Assembly: GCA_025266875.1 (NCBI GenBank)
Contig: JALLLT010000001.1
Span: forward strand, 124,001 to 188,000
Source of the DNA: Fennellomyces sp. T-0311
Lineage: Eukaryota > Mucoromycota > Mucoromycetes > Mucorales > Lichtheimiaceae
Length of the DNA: 64,000 bases
Reading direction: 5' to 3'
Both the position numbers and the translations under genes were made by a program. This document shows positions 23,353-37,025 of this stretch, in pieces. A model generated the notes under the pieces. That model did no database searches and had not been told where the DNA came from. It saw nothing but the letters and a program-made list of their open reading frames with translations. The first letter of the stretch is position 1, and each line of letters starts with the position of its first letter.

Positions 23353-23849
23353 GAGTGTTGTAGAGTATGACCGCAGGCAGACATATAAAAACGAAAAAGG
23401 TGATTAGTCGTAACCTATGAAACTGTTCGAGATGAGACTGATTTAGGAACCAGAAACCCGACATCCCGTGCCCATTAAAGTATGATTCAGGGGAGCAGTA
23501 TCATGAACGTTCAACAACAAAAGTTGAATACTAGTTTCAATGCATTCTGGATGTGGAGAAACCCACACGCATGTCCGAGAAACGATGCATGCGCAGGTAA
23601 CAGTGAACGTTCGTCTCCAGCCCTACAGGGCTTTCACCGACTACTAGTAATAAAGCAACTCCAACAATGTCACCTAAACCATCCTCTATATCAATTCTTG
23701 CCTATAAAAAGCACACGAGATAGAGAAAAAAGAACCATCTGGCGTTACGTCTCCAATGCTGCCAGATTTGCTTTTGGATCCAAGGCCCGCCCTTTTGATT
23801 TTTTACTTTTTTCCTCGCTTTTTTTTATTAACAATGGAATCTCATTTTG
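23353..23849. other. intergenic region
   Basis: No gene recognised. Upstream of the family scrap (on the minus strand) no further similarity to the long pseudogene is visible. Confidence 0.4.
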
Positions 23850-24960
23850 AGAATTAAAACTTTGAATTCACTCCTACGGATGCTGCTGGAGATTCGCAAC
23901 CGGAAGTTCTTGGATGGAAGCTCTGCAAGTGGAATGCTCTTGTGTATTTGGTGTTTAAGGGAACTGAAGAGGAGAAGAGCAGTAAGAGCATAACGCTCCT
24001 GTAAGCCCATAAAGCTTATGTGTATGTTAGCTTGGTGCGGCAAAATAGCGATGCTGGAGACTGGCCGGGCCCCAACCATGGCAGAAGTGGCAGTTGCATA
24101 CCGCGACTTAACCGATGATGATTTGGCTGCGCTCCAAAGGAAGGCTGAAGACATCGAAAAGGCTAAGGCGCCGTGGGTAGATGGTGTTAATCGTGACTCT
24201 CGAGCTAGGAAGATTATACGTGCGCTTCAAGCACGAACTTTGAAGCTCTCCATCCTGTTTGGCTGGGATGTCGCTGTGTTTATGTCATCCCCCCAAGTAG
24301 CTGATTGGGAACGCACAAGCTGCATCACTAAACTCTGGTATGTATACTCAAGTAATAACATGTTACACGTTTCTGATTTGTTATGTAGATGCAGCGGATG
24401 CGGTAGTCGCTGCACTGGGTGGCCGTAGTACGTTTAACAAGCTTTGTTCTGGTAAGAGGGATAACAGTGAAACAAATGGCTGTAGAGACTCACGTTCGTT
24501 TGGATTTGAAGAGTATTACACCGGACAAGGTAACATAATCTACTGTGTACGCTAAATATTGCTTATTCCACGCCATTTATTTTAGCTGCAACGGGACCTG
24601 CCCTAACTCGTAGTCAAACGAGGATGAATTCAGGGTTGAGGAGCGACGTGCTTGCTCTTTTCAGTGAGTAATCAAACGCAAATTTCGAATTTCGGTTAAT
24701 ATTCTCCTCCATAGATGAGAAGCAATGAGAAAGAGAACACAGAAACCGAGAACGACGAACGATTGGAGTGGATTCAAGCGAATGGTTGTAGATGGCGAAG
24801 TTCGGTACCGTCACGAAGTATCCTGTCTTGACATGGTTGTTTGTGATGATGCAAATAATCCTGTTGACTTTGGTTCTGTCGTTGCGCCCAACTTATTAGC
24901 TATGTCGAATGATCTTCACAGATATCTACTGCCGTGTCTTACAAAAAAAAGTGAGTCTTT
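23850..24960 (+). pseudogene. degenerate HMG-box-like family gene
   Basis: Several protein-like segments lie in order on the plus strand but in different frames. One is WKLCKWNALVYLVFKGTEEE near 23915-23965. Another, GRAPTMAEVAVAYRDLTDDD followed by LAALQRKAEDIEKA, is near 24064-24165. SDVLALF lies near 24640, and a C-terminal stretch DDANNPVDFGSVVAPNLLAM near 24850. The first two resemble the helices of an HMG box. At least one junction (near 24340-24390) cannot be spliced without a stop or frame break. I read it as a decayed member of a lineage-specific multicopy family. A real gene with sequencing errors is the alternative. Function unknown. Confidence 0.5.
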
Positions 24961-24989
24961 CTCCATTCCCTTTTTTTTCATAAACGACA

Positions 24990-26696
24990 ATGCCTCCTAA
25001 GAAAAAACAAAAGGCGTTGATGACCACGATTCCCAATGACATTCAGTGGTGCTTGGACCCTGCTAATGACATCTCCTTTAAGAACTTTATTGATACGTTT
25101 AATTGTTTGGATAGGCATCAAGCTCAACAACGATATGCCAACATCCTCTCCAAGTATTTCAACACCAAATCTGAACGAGATATGACCATTAAAGCCAACT
25201 ATAAACCATGGATAAGCTCTGCTGATTACTTGCGGTTTTGGGGAAAAAAGAAAAATTCAATCAGTGTTATGAAGGCAGACCTAGCAGGTGCTGAACTGAT
25301 CGACTCTGTGCTAGATCTTCGCTTGGCGCCAACGGATGACAACATTCCTACAACCTTGATTGAAACCAATAATTCTGTTCATCAAGCAACGGCGGACTGC
25401 AACAAAGCAATAGGCAACACTCATGTCCTTAATGACGACGACAATACCAATAGAACCACGCTGGCTAGTAATGGTGACATGATTATCCTCCATGAAGACA
25501 CTAGCCCAGTTTACAATTCTGGTACCCCATGGATGTTCAAGAACACCAATTTACCCAGCTGTTCAAGACTTATCAAGCCACCATCCGCGGCATGATGCAT
25601 AAGCATCAGACTCTTTCTATTGAATCTTATATTCACGAATTGGCTGCCCATACCCACGCGTTTGTCTTTTGAGAGGACCAGCAGAGCTCTATTGCCGAAA
25701 GAGTCTTCTCAAAGTCCGTGTTGACCGACCTGACTACTGAATTGGTGTCGGAAGTAGTTCATCTAGATCTACCATTCCCTCAAGAAGAGTTGCTTATCCT
25801 GACAACCACTCTCTCAAACGTTGCCCTTGGAACAACAGATCGGGAGCAGACCATGCTTGATCTTTACATCATGTCATTAAAGATGGCCTATGGACTCAAG
25901 AGGATCGTACGAAGTGTCGTCAACCTGTATGTGATGTTTATCTGGTTATTGCTTGGTAAGATGACTGACCTTCTTTTTATTCTTTTAGATCGTAGAAACT
26001 GCCCACCGCTTCCTTGAAAAGCCACGATGCCATCACTGAAACCGAACTCTGGAGCACCTACTTTGACCCTGTTCTGTCCTGTCTTGTGAGCGACCTTGAC
26101 AAGATCATACATTTGCGTTGGACAAATTCGCTGCCAAATGAAAACGTGAAGTCTCGGCCCGATGCCGTCATCAGCGCAAAACCCCATCCGGAATTCACGA
26201 ACAGCATCGGCTTTGGCGAAGCCAAGGTGAACCAACGATCCGGCGCCCGATACAGCCTTTGCGTTGATATCCTGCGCTTAATTACCATTTGTAAAAATGC
26301 TATTGATGCCAACAAGCTGGATGGAGTAATAGCGTTTCAAATTCATGATAGAAAGTCAACAAAAAGGCGCGCATTGGTATAATGCTGACAATCCCTTCTC
26401 GTTCCAGGTATGCACATTACTTTTTTCTTAATGCGATTAGTAGCCACTAGTTTGTACACTATTGTCGAAATTGCCCACCTACGATTTGCTGATAGCGTGA
26501 AAAACTTGCCTTCTTTTTGTACCCTGATGAATGTCAAGAAGCTACTGGCAATAAACGATGCCTTTTGGCGCTACTGCAAGGAATCTGCCCAGCCTGAGAA
26601 AATCGAAGCCAGATATGCCAAAACCTTGACGACGCTGATGACTTGATTGATGGAAAGCAGGACAGCTCTCGTAGCTGCGTCCTGCGTTATGAGCAA
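24990..26696 (+). pseudogene. broken gene of an expanded family, possible PD-(D/E)XK fold
   Basis: It starts MPPKKKQKALMTTIPNDIQW at 24990 and reads well to about 25500. The frame then shifts to VQEHQFTQLFKTYQATIRGM, meets a stop near 25670 and continues as EDQQSSIAERVFSKSV. Further shifts occur near 26015 and 26345, and a stop at 26643. The central part has RPDAVISAKPHPEF and, 8 residues on, GFGEAKV, a D...E-x-K arrangement typical of PD-(D/E)XK nuclease-fold proteins. C-terminal segments (FFLMRLVATSLYTIVEIAHL, then DGKQDSSRSCVLRYEQ) resemble a hypothetical family I recall as multicopy in Mucorales. A C-terminal scrap of the same family is at 23226-23352. The nuclease idea is inference. Confidence 0.7.
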
Positions 26697-26759
26697 TGAA
26701 CATATCTTTGTCTTTTGTCTCTATCTATACGCCTCTTCAGTTGGATACATTCTAAATTC

Positions 26760-28275
26760 GTTGACAGTATTATGCTCTCACTCACCATTTCACTCCATGC
26801 CGATATACACGAAGCCTTTAAGATGCTAGCATTGAGATTTGATGAACCATTGGAGAAGTGGATGAAGCGTCTTTGTCATCCAAGATCTTCTTTACAGTGA
26901 CATTAATTCTATCATCGGTGTCCACTGTTCTGTGAAGATCCTACAGCTCAATTAATTAGCCCCTACATGATAGTGAGTTCTATGAATTTTCCCGCATTCC
27001 ATCAGCTGCATACCCGCACGCATATGTGCTTACTTTCGCTAAAGGATGATACAGCGAAAATATCTATATATGCAAGTCGGGTAAGCCAACTACTGTCGGT
27101 TAATGCAATATAACTCAGGATTTATAAGATGTAGATGCTAGGCGTAATGAAGTAAGTCGAATCTTTTTAGACAAAAAGAAATCTGCGCTGCTCAGTTTCT
27201 TTCCGTGCCGCCTATTGCGACAGGTCCATTTGCAGGTGTGAGTTGTTTTAATTCCGAGCGCGGGTCCTAAACAATGAATTCTCTTTATATACACCACTTT
27301 ATGAACATGCATGCGCAAGTAGGAAAGGCTTCTTTTTACATCATTTTGCAGTATCTCGATGACCAACGTGTATCTTCATCAGGGTAGTAGCTATGCTAAA
27401 ATCAGGCCAACGTACACATAGCTCAATGAGTTTGTATATGATGTAAGTAATGATACGTAGTAGAATATATATGATACTTTTGACGTGATACAGGTTCAAG
27501 CGTTGTGAATGATTCTATGGATTTAAGCACACTATGAAAACAATTTCATTATTCATATGTATTGTTTCTCACTTCCTAATCAAAGTAAAGGTCGTTTTGA
27601 CGATATCATGGTTCCGATATAACCTTCCCTCTTTATACTTGCAATTGCATTATTTACTCGACACATGAACATGTTGGCAATTTGCCGCGAGTTTCTAGAA
27701 AAAGGCTCACACACAGGTAATAAATTTTCAATACTTCTGGTTGTCTAAAGTGGATATGATATCATTGCTACAATGCCCTGACATTACAATCAATCCGTCA
27801 ACCAGTGATTTTGAAGCGCATTAAATAATCGAAGCAAATAGAACGTAAAAAAAGAAAAGGCGTGGGATAATAATTTTCTGTTAAGGTGATGACTGCTTGT
27901 GGCAACGGGCCCCTGAGGAGTGGCCGATCATCACAGCCAAAAATGCAGTGTCAAATAGCAAGCCTTGAAGAGGATGAGTCATGGCGAATCAGTTGAATTT
28001 TGAGCCGCAAAAGCAGGCCGACGGAGAAATACACGAATAAATAAGACGCGTTGCCAAATATGTTGCCTTGAACGGACAGCCCCGAATGAAATGGGGCAGC
28101 GATTATAGTGGAAACAGCATGGTTACACTTATTATTGGCCCCAGTATTTACAACAGGTATGAGTAAGAGGCAATTCTATTGGTTCAAAATGATATCGGAA
28201 GGCGCGGTCACTCCGGCGATAAGGGGCGTGATGCAGACGTTCCTTCGTCAGATGTCATTCAAGGTGTAGAAGCAA
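26760..28275. other. intergenic region
   Basis: 1.5 kb without a supportable gene. The right end leads into the promoter of the dioxygenase gene. Short frames look random. Confidence 0.5.
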
Positions 28276-28301
28276 CCGTGGGAAATTTTTTGTTCCCACG
28301 G
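28276..28301. promoter_or_regulatory. inverted repeat upstream of the HPPD gene
   Basis: Perfect 9-bp arms CCGTGGGAA (28276-28284) and TTCCCACGG (28293-28301) with an 8-nt T-rich centre. It ends 10 bp before a TATA element and about 97 bp before the ATG. Shape and position suit a binding site for a dimeric regulator of tyrosine catabolism. Confidence 0.5.
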
Positions 28302-28311
28302 GTCCAGCACT

Positions 28312-28318
28312 TATAAAA
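28312..28318 (+). promoter_or_regulatory. TATA box of the HPPD gene
   Basis: TATAAAA, 80 bp before the start codon, directly after the inverted repeat. Confidence 0.55.
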
Positions 28319-28397
28319 TGGCCTCCTGCAATTCTGATTGATTTCCTAACATAATCTTTTCTCCTCTTTTACTTCTTCCAAGCCCAATAAACTGAAT

Positions 28398-29855
<1,458 letters not shown>

Positions 29856-31241
29856 TTTCTTCTCTTCTTCTTCCCACATACCGTTTTCCTTCCCCTTTAT
29901 CTGTACACACTGTATCCAAATAAACTACTAGCATCTTTTTATATAGTAAATGTATTCGCGTTCTGCTTTTGATAATGTCCACAGTCATTTACAATTCCCT
30001 TCGAGTCACTGGCAAAGGGAAACAATATTTCTGCACTACCCATTGGCTGCTAGTTTGATATGGATTGACTTTAAGTGTAACAGAATAACCATATGCACCC
30101 ACATGACGTATTTGTGGCACCGATACACCAAAGCGCACGGGAACATTCGGAGACTAAACAATCCATGGAAACAAAAGTCAACCTCACCTTCAAGTCCCTT
30201 CTTAAATCGTTCATCGCATATTTTTCTACGTGCGTTACAGTCACTATGACCTGAAGCGGCGTCGGAAGACTGGTAGTACGCCAGACTTTGGCAATTTATT
30301 GATGGACGAGGGTTTAAATGGTCTGCAATGTTCGTAAGTCCTCCACTTCTTCCAACCTTTTGCCGTATGATGCATGTGCTTCCGAGCCATTGGATTTACT
30401 GGTGAAAAGGACCAATGCGACATGAGCGGTGAAGCAACCTGGATTATTCCCTGAATTGCACATGTAGTAAGTCTCCAGGAATAAGGTAGAAGTTCATGTA
30501 AAGATGCGTGCTGTTACACTGTAAATGTTATAAAAACGACAAGATTCTTGAAAAAGACTGTTATCATCGGAATGCTCTCCGTATATATTGTTGTAAGTAC
30601 GTAGGCATTGAGTGCACAGACCAATGTCAAGTCAGATCAAATTAACAACTGATGCAATTGAGCTGTCGGGCTGTAATGTCAAAGCAATCTTTTGACCATT
30701 GCCAGGTAAGTTGTTGTCGCGTTAGTTCCGAGGCGAGGTTGTGTGCCCATAGATCCCAGGCATGCAGGGTAAATGAGACAAGCAAAAAGTAAAATATGCA
30801 CAAAAATGTGGACATCATTCCAGCGGAAGATACGAGTTTGAACCACTCATTTCTATTCCAACAATAGGCGCAAGGCCGCTTTAATTGTGTGATTGAACAT
30901 AAACTGAATGGAAACCAGCTAAAACAGTTTTCGCAACGGTTAAGTTGTTCATGTTAATACTGTACTTGAGTTGACTCTAACATGTTTTTTCTCTTTAGAT
31001 AGCCCCGAGTAAGCCGTTTTAGCAAGCAGGTCGCCGAGAGAATATGCTGGTACTTACTTCGGGTCTTCGCAGATGCTTGAGATTTGTGAGGCGTTAGGTT
31101 GGCAACGAAAACACTGTCGTCTCTGCAAGTATATATTCCGCGCGCGCGCTGCTGCCCTTGGTAGAAAAGAAAAGCCCGCATTAGCAATGGAAGAAGCTTC
31201 ATAGGTAATCGAAGTCAGCCCTAGTTCACCGCAAGGACGTC
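29856..31241. other. intergenic region
   Basis: 1.4 kb. One short coding-like stretch (30240-30330, HYDLKRRRKTGSTPDFGNLL ending at a GTAAGT donor) may be an exon fragment, but nothing joins to it. No RNA gene was seen. Confidence 0.4.
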
Positions 31242-32908
31242 TTGTCACCAGCGATCTCTATGGCGCAAAAGGGAAGCTACCAATTGGCTATAGAGATTCT
31301 TGAAGTTGGCCTGCGAGTAACTAGGCCATCCGATTGGCCTGTACACTATGACAAACGGGAAGAAGCGAGACAATCCACGGAAGCTAAAATCGACTTTATC
31401 TTCAAACTGCCATCTGAAGTCATCCACTGGATCTTTGCTTACCTGAGAGATTACCCTTATAATAGACCTGACGAAGATATTATGACATGTACAGTTGTGT
31501 CGAGAGGATGGCTCGTTTCGGTACTACAGTACTCAAAAGCTTGGAAATCTGTTAGCGCGGGTGGGGATGGCACCAGCCGATAATTCTCGCTAACCCCGTT
31601 ATTTCAAGCTGTCATGACTCTTGTCAAGAACCTTCCTGTTTCGTATATGGGTAGCCATCAGAGCGTGACAAAATTCTTGGAAATGACATCTCCTGGTATG
31701 CTTCCATCCGTATGAAAGATATGCATCTGCAAGTTATTTACCTTTCCACTTCAAGCCATCATAGCTGACTGTAGTTCGTAGCGGAGTATACTGAATCCGC
31801 CCGTGATGTGGAGAAGTGGATGTCTCTTATTTCAAAGCTTCAGAAGCAGTTGACCGAACTAAGGTTGAGTGAAGATCAAATCACGAATGTAGATGGAACC
31901 GATATTCCCCCTTTGATCTGGTTTTGATATATAGCGTGCCAAAGCTTGAAGCGATTTGATCTTGGGTTTAGGGCTATGGTCTATATTTTGATGTCCACCA
32001 TCAACTGGTGAGCCACCGTCATTGAACTTGCAAGTTATCAACATTGACTATAGTGTACCTGACATAGCGATCCCTAAATAAGTTATACGATGGAGCGCAC
32101 GGCTACAGACCTTCGCTAGTTTCAACTGGACTTACTCCCGTTTATCGATGAACATTGTCGCGATCTCTCAAAGATTGTATCAGGCCATTATTTCCGCGTT
32201 ATGCTATCAGATCCAATGGACAACAAACAGCAATAAGGACTGCGCTATATATTTGTATTCTTCGGGGCGATGAAAATCTCAGGTCAGTGCAAAACCTAGC
32301 GCTAGCTTTCTCAAAAAGGCAAGAATTTCTTGAGAAGCGTAAACTTTGGCGTGCAAGCGACCATCCATGATGTTGCTGCAATGCACGGCTTTTGGGGTGC
32401 TATAACGAACATGCAGTATATTCACCTGACGGGTTTGGATCTTTGTTTCGACCATGCAGCATCACAAGATATCAGCAGTAATGCATCAAAGTTTCTGCGA
32501 CAATGTCATATATTGGAAAAGATTGACCTGGGTATCAGACGCAAAGTTTCGAAAGACTTTTCCACATCGCTCATTGATATCCCTTATCTTCGCGACTTTG
32601 AGTTGTATAATTTCCAGTCACTGGGCAGCTTTAACCAGTTTTTGAAGCATCATTCAGTCCTTGGTCATCGATCTCCTTTACAAATACGTAGGGTCAGTCA
32701 CTGCGCTATGATGACCAACAACCTACGTATTGGCTGCGATGGCCGATATTACGACTTCGCTTATCATACACCTTCGAGAAGAATTTCTTTTGACTACGAG
32801 AGAAGGGTTAGTCCAGATTTTTCGAGAAGTTGCAGCGAATATGAACCTCAGTACCCCTTTTATGCACTGCAAATAATTTCGATGGTTGAAAGTAGTTACA
32901 GCGGCTAA
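31242..32908 (+). pseudogene. TPR/F-box/LRR-type protein, decayed
   Basis: The first 113 residues contain a TPR-like start (GSYQLAIEILEVGLRV) and an F-box (FIFKLPSEVIHWIFAYLRDY, then CTVVSRGWL and SKAWKSV). A TAA at 31580-31582 interrupts the frame, which continues LFQAVMTLVKNLPVSYMGSH. More blocks follow with stops or shifts between them: EYTESARDVEKWMSLISKLQ near 31785, FRAMVYILMS near 31965, and a long LRR-like piece 32330-32905. The order F-box then leucine-rich matches the multicopy F-box proteins of Mucorales. The product would have been an SCF substrate adaptor. At least three breaks argue for a pseudogene rather than missed introns. Confidence 0.68.
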
Positions 32909-32982
32909 ACATAAGCCTTTTAACCACTTGTATTACCATTTTTCGCAACTCGAGCGGTTAAAAAGCTTATGTTTAACCACTT
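32900..32982. repeat. 83-bp hairpin-type inverted repeat
   Basis: Arms of about 30 bp: the left runs AGCGGCTAAACATAAGCCTT onward (32900-32929), the right is its near complement (32953-32982, ending TTATGTTTAACCACTT). A 23-nt centre separates them. It overlaps the last codons of the F-box pseudogene. It may be a small MITE or a hairpin remnant; no clear target duplication was found. Confidence 0.6.
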
Positions 32983-33767
32983 CAAAAAACCATTCATCAA
33001 AATTCACCAAAAATTACTTGCAGTGATGCGTGACATACTGCACCTGAACGAAGATTCTGGTCAAGAGCTTGAGAGCATATCTAATATGACTTGAAAAAGA
33101 GCCTCCTTCAGAAATATCATGGCTTATCAAAACACTGTTCACGTCTCGCAAAAGCGATGAGCATGTATCACTCTCCTCAAACTTACTAAAAAGCATATAC
33201 TCAGGCTATGGGGTATTTAAATACCGTTACTGGAACATGGTACCGCGACACTCCGTCATTCAAATGGTCAGGACACGATTCTCGATCTCTCCTGCATCAG
33301 CACTGGTGCAGCTTGATCTGTTGTATCTACGGCTTTTTACTCCATCCAGAAACATGATAATATAAAAAAGTACTGTCATCCATAGCTACGTAAGTATATG
33401 TCCATACTACATATCGCGTTTTTTTTACATATCCGGATCACAGTGTGTCTAGGTGTGTCAATTTGATATGTGTCTGAGCCACAAATGATACGCACCAGCA
33501 TGTGTTTTGCTCATACAAGTGTCCGTGTACCACTCTTGTGCGTGCCCTCTGTGCCCATATACATCTCCTTGTGCGTATAATAGGATCGATTTGCACATAA
33601 TCGCAATGTATGTTTGCTTGAAATGGCCTCAAGGCCACCTTGTGAACCTCCTTGATGATAACTTCCTATTCATTTGATCTCTAGGTTGTTAAGTTTACTC
33701 TAAATATTTGCTGGCATTGTACATAAATTAACCTGACACGAACGTGACTTCCAAGACGGATATTATC
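32983..33767. other. intergenic region
   Basis: No gene recognised. A T/G-rich stretch at 33430-33640 has a minus-strand frame with repeated Thr/His/Arg that matches nothing known to me. Confidence 0.4.
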
Positions 33768-34370
33768 ATGGATCCTTGCTACAACGCAGTAATACAACAA
33801 AGTGATACTATAGTTGAAATGATACGCGACATACTATAGCCACCAAGCCGAGCTGCGGAAAATTTTGAACCACTCCTACCTCCAAACATTCCTACGCCTG
33901 TAGAAGTATCAGTTTCAGTAGAAAGCGTATTTATACTGTCTCTTCCAATAATGGCAATCCCTGTCTCAATGTCAACTGATCAAACACAGCAACAAATTTC
34001 ACCTACTGTAAGTATCACATCTAGAGGTACAGCAACTGCAACTATCATTGCTAATAGGCACCTTTGTCTCCGTTATCACATTTATCTTTACCTTCACAAT
34101 CACAGCCTGCTTTGTCTTCGTCATTACAATACGTGTCTGTAGCACCCATTCAGCAACCTGCTAGACAATTGTCAGAGTCCATCCATCGCATTAACGGCAG
34201 TAGTAGGTAGTCAGCAAGAGCAGCAATAGAATTCTGTACAAGAACAAGCCTGTTTAGCGAATTCTTACGACCACCGCGCATAGTCCTACCACCACCGTCT
34301 AGTCCTCATGTCCAACCAGCAAGTCGCTTTATTCTAGAAAGATTATCAAAAGAAAGAACCAGCATATAAA
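33768..34370 (+). pseudogene. Pro/Ser/Thr-rich protein fragment, broken
   Basis: The ATG at 33768 opens MDPCYNAVIQQSDTIVEMIR. A TAG at 33837 breaks the frame, which then continues PPSRAAENFEPLLPPNIPTP and MSTDQTQQQISPTVSITS. Past about 34040 the sensible frame shifts (LSPLSHLSLPSQSQPALSSS) and shifts again (EFLRPPRIVLPPPSSPHVQP). Composition (Pro, Ser, Gln) is that of a disordered regulatory region. The parent family is unknown. Confidence 0.5.
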
Positions 34371-37025
34371 ACGAGAGTAGTTCTCTACGCGTTTATATAC
34401 ACACATTCCTCTTTAAGTACATATTTCCCAATCTTAGTCACCGGAATGATATATATAACAGCAACCACTTGTCGTAATAAATGGCTGAAGTCCTCGATGG
34501 ACATAAAAGCGGTGATTATGGCTGATATGTTTTTGCATACTTTCAAAGATAATTTTTCATCCATATGCTGTTTAAATTATGTTTATTTTTTTTTTCGAAA
34601 TACGCTGCCAATCAAGTAAATTCAATCACTGGATGAATTCATAAGCAGATGCGCCGTATCTTACTTGTTTTTAAAACAGCATTTTAATCGATTACTGGCT
34701 TAACTAGCTATATAGACCTTTGGATGTGCCTCTGTTTTCTACAATTTGCTTTATACATCAAGTGAATCCGGTCTCTAGTTCAGTCAACAAAAGTGTTTCT
34801 AGTCAGTATTTACATGGTTTTTCTCGTAACTCTTAAGCTATTGAATATCTTTAATGAAAGAAGCAAAAGTGCATTCAATGATCTTTATAGATAGTAATAC
34901 CAGCGGATATATGAAAAGTGAATCTGGAAAATATGCAAATACCGGCTGTAAGCGCGTTTTCTGACACATCCAATGGCTAAAGCGCCACGAAGTACAGAGG
35001 GAAGTTATAGAAACAAAGGTACTAAATACATAAAAAGCCAAGATAGAATATATTCTGGTCTAACTGGTAAGACTAAGGCCTAGGTCTGAATAAACAAGTA
35101 ATAGTTGTTGTGGAAACTGTTAATTGCCATGACTACTATTTAACGAATGAATTGAGCCGACCAAAACGTCAGTATATTTACGTGGTACCTGAATTTACGG
35201 AATCGGCAATACCGTACTTTATATCATAACGGATCCTTCAACCAGTCGGCACATCCCGGTTATCGCGGCAATAGAATTTGTGTTCACTACCCACGGTTTG
35301 GGTTCCAGAACTAGTCAGCAGGTAGCACGTAAATAGTAGGATAGCACAGCATCCGTACCGCTAATTTACGAATATCTTCTTGTAATCACTCGCCATATGC
35401 TTGAAGCCTTGTATATAGTGCGTACGAGTAGGAAATGCTACTACGTTAATTTTGCTCTGTCGGTATAGATTCTCACACCTAGTTTTTAAAATTTTTACCG
35501 ATCCAAGCAATGCTTTACCATTGGAAGCTTCAATTTTATGTAATCCAAATATTATTACATGTAGGCAGCGTGAGTGAAAATGCAAGAATTAATTGCGTAA
35601 TTATTTAATTATCTAGTCGTTCAATGCTACGTGTTGACTAATACAGACTTGTCATGAGAGTTTCTTATTTATATCTTCGCTGTGGTATTGTATCACGCGT
35701 CATGCATACGTTCCACAGGCTGGATTTGTACTTGAAAAGACTCTTAGAGCTGGGAACCACTTGTCCGTTATCTATAGGTAGTCGTGTTTAGAAATAAGCT
35801 TTTTTTTCCAGCACCAAATTATTAATTTGCTTGCATGACGTTGCAGTATAGCGTCATATTACCAATAAGCCATATAAAGTACGGTGAACGAACGTTTCGT
35901 TTATGGACAATAGCACTGCGCCCGTTTAAAAACGGTATGCACGCGACGATCAATAACCGATCTGGACAATCAAATTTCGGACTGCCTAGAACTAAGCCTA
36001 GTTCTTCTGGCCCGAAGCTCGTGCATATGGTAAGTTTTTACCGAAGTCGCTCAATAATTCGGTGGAAGGATAGCACGTACGTAATACCATTGCTTAAAAA
36101 ACGCTAAGAGCCGATATCTCATATAGATATATTCCTTTTTCGGCAGTTCGCTAAAATCATCTTCAAAAATTACCTTTGGTGAACAGCCAAAGCGCCTTAA
36201 TTCACAAGAAAGCAGCGAGGAATAATAGCCATTGACAAAGCACCAGTTGTACAGAACTGATATCATGGCTTTCTTGATTGATAGTGGAAATGACATTTGC
36301 AGAGACACAACAACATCTGCCGGTCCAACTATCAGTGGTCGGAAGAGAGGGTGGTGGGGGGTGAAGTGTGGGAACTGTGCGTATACGAAACATTTCTATA
36401 TTCTAGATGACGTTTATTAGGCACAGAATTGATCAGTGGAATTATTCCAAAGCGGCAAACTGAGACGAAGAGAATGGCTTGACCGGTTCAAGGAAACTTT
36501 AAGTGGCACATCAAAACAAAAATGTGTACAAATGAAACTTTTTATAACCAGGAAGATGCAGCAAAGTTTACCTCTCATCATGTGCTGCAGCCATGGGCGA
36601 GGGTGGCGGAGGTTAGTAGGGGGGAGGATGAACTCATCATTGTAGCGTCATCCTTGCTGTTGGAGTGTTGCTGCGGACACACACCATGAGACATCATGCC
36701 AAGCTTGACGCATGAGCGAAAAGGCACATGGATAGCGCTGATTACAGAGCAGATGCGGCAATCACAAGCAACAAGACACATATACACCAACACCATATAT
36801 AATTTCAAAGGACCGACCTGCGAAATTGAAAAAAAAAACCTTTTTTTTTCTTTTACTTTTTTTCGTCATAAAACGTACATCTATCCACCATTTGGCAATC
36901 AACAACCAACAGCAACAAACGAAGAGCGAATTCGCCTACCGTTCCAAACAAAAGGTATTCACCTTGACTATGGCTTTTTTTTTATTTCGCGTTTTTGATG
37001 GCGCTCAATTGGGTCCCACAGAACC
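34371..37025. other. accessory intergenic region
   Basis: 2.6 kb without an intact gene. Two protein-like frames on the minus strand (35361-35585, with FGLHKIEASNGKALLGSVKI, and 36051-36308, with SVLYNWCFVNGYYSSLLSCE) may be remnants of multicopy families, but neither could be assigned. The last 350 bp, with long T and A tracts, form the promoter and 5' UTR of the Tup1 gene. Confidence 0.45.

Noticed and set aside
30240..30330. Coding-like stretch HYDLKRRRKTGSTPDFGNLL before a GTAAGT
   Set aside because: No convincing upstream or downstream exon could be joined.
33430..33640. T/G-rich stretch suggesting telomere-like or satellite DNA
   Set aside because: No regular unit repeats; words such as GTGTC occur irregularly.
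35361..36308. Two minus-strand frames resembling multicopy family fragments
   Set aside because: Similarity is only an impression; no conserved motif or second copy in the window supports it.
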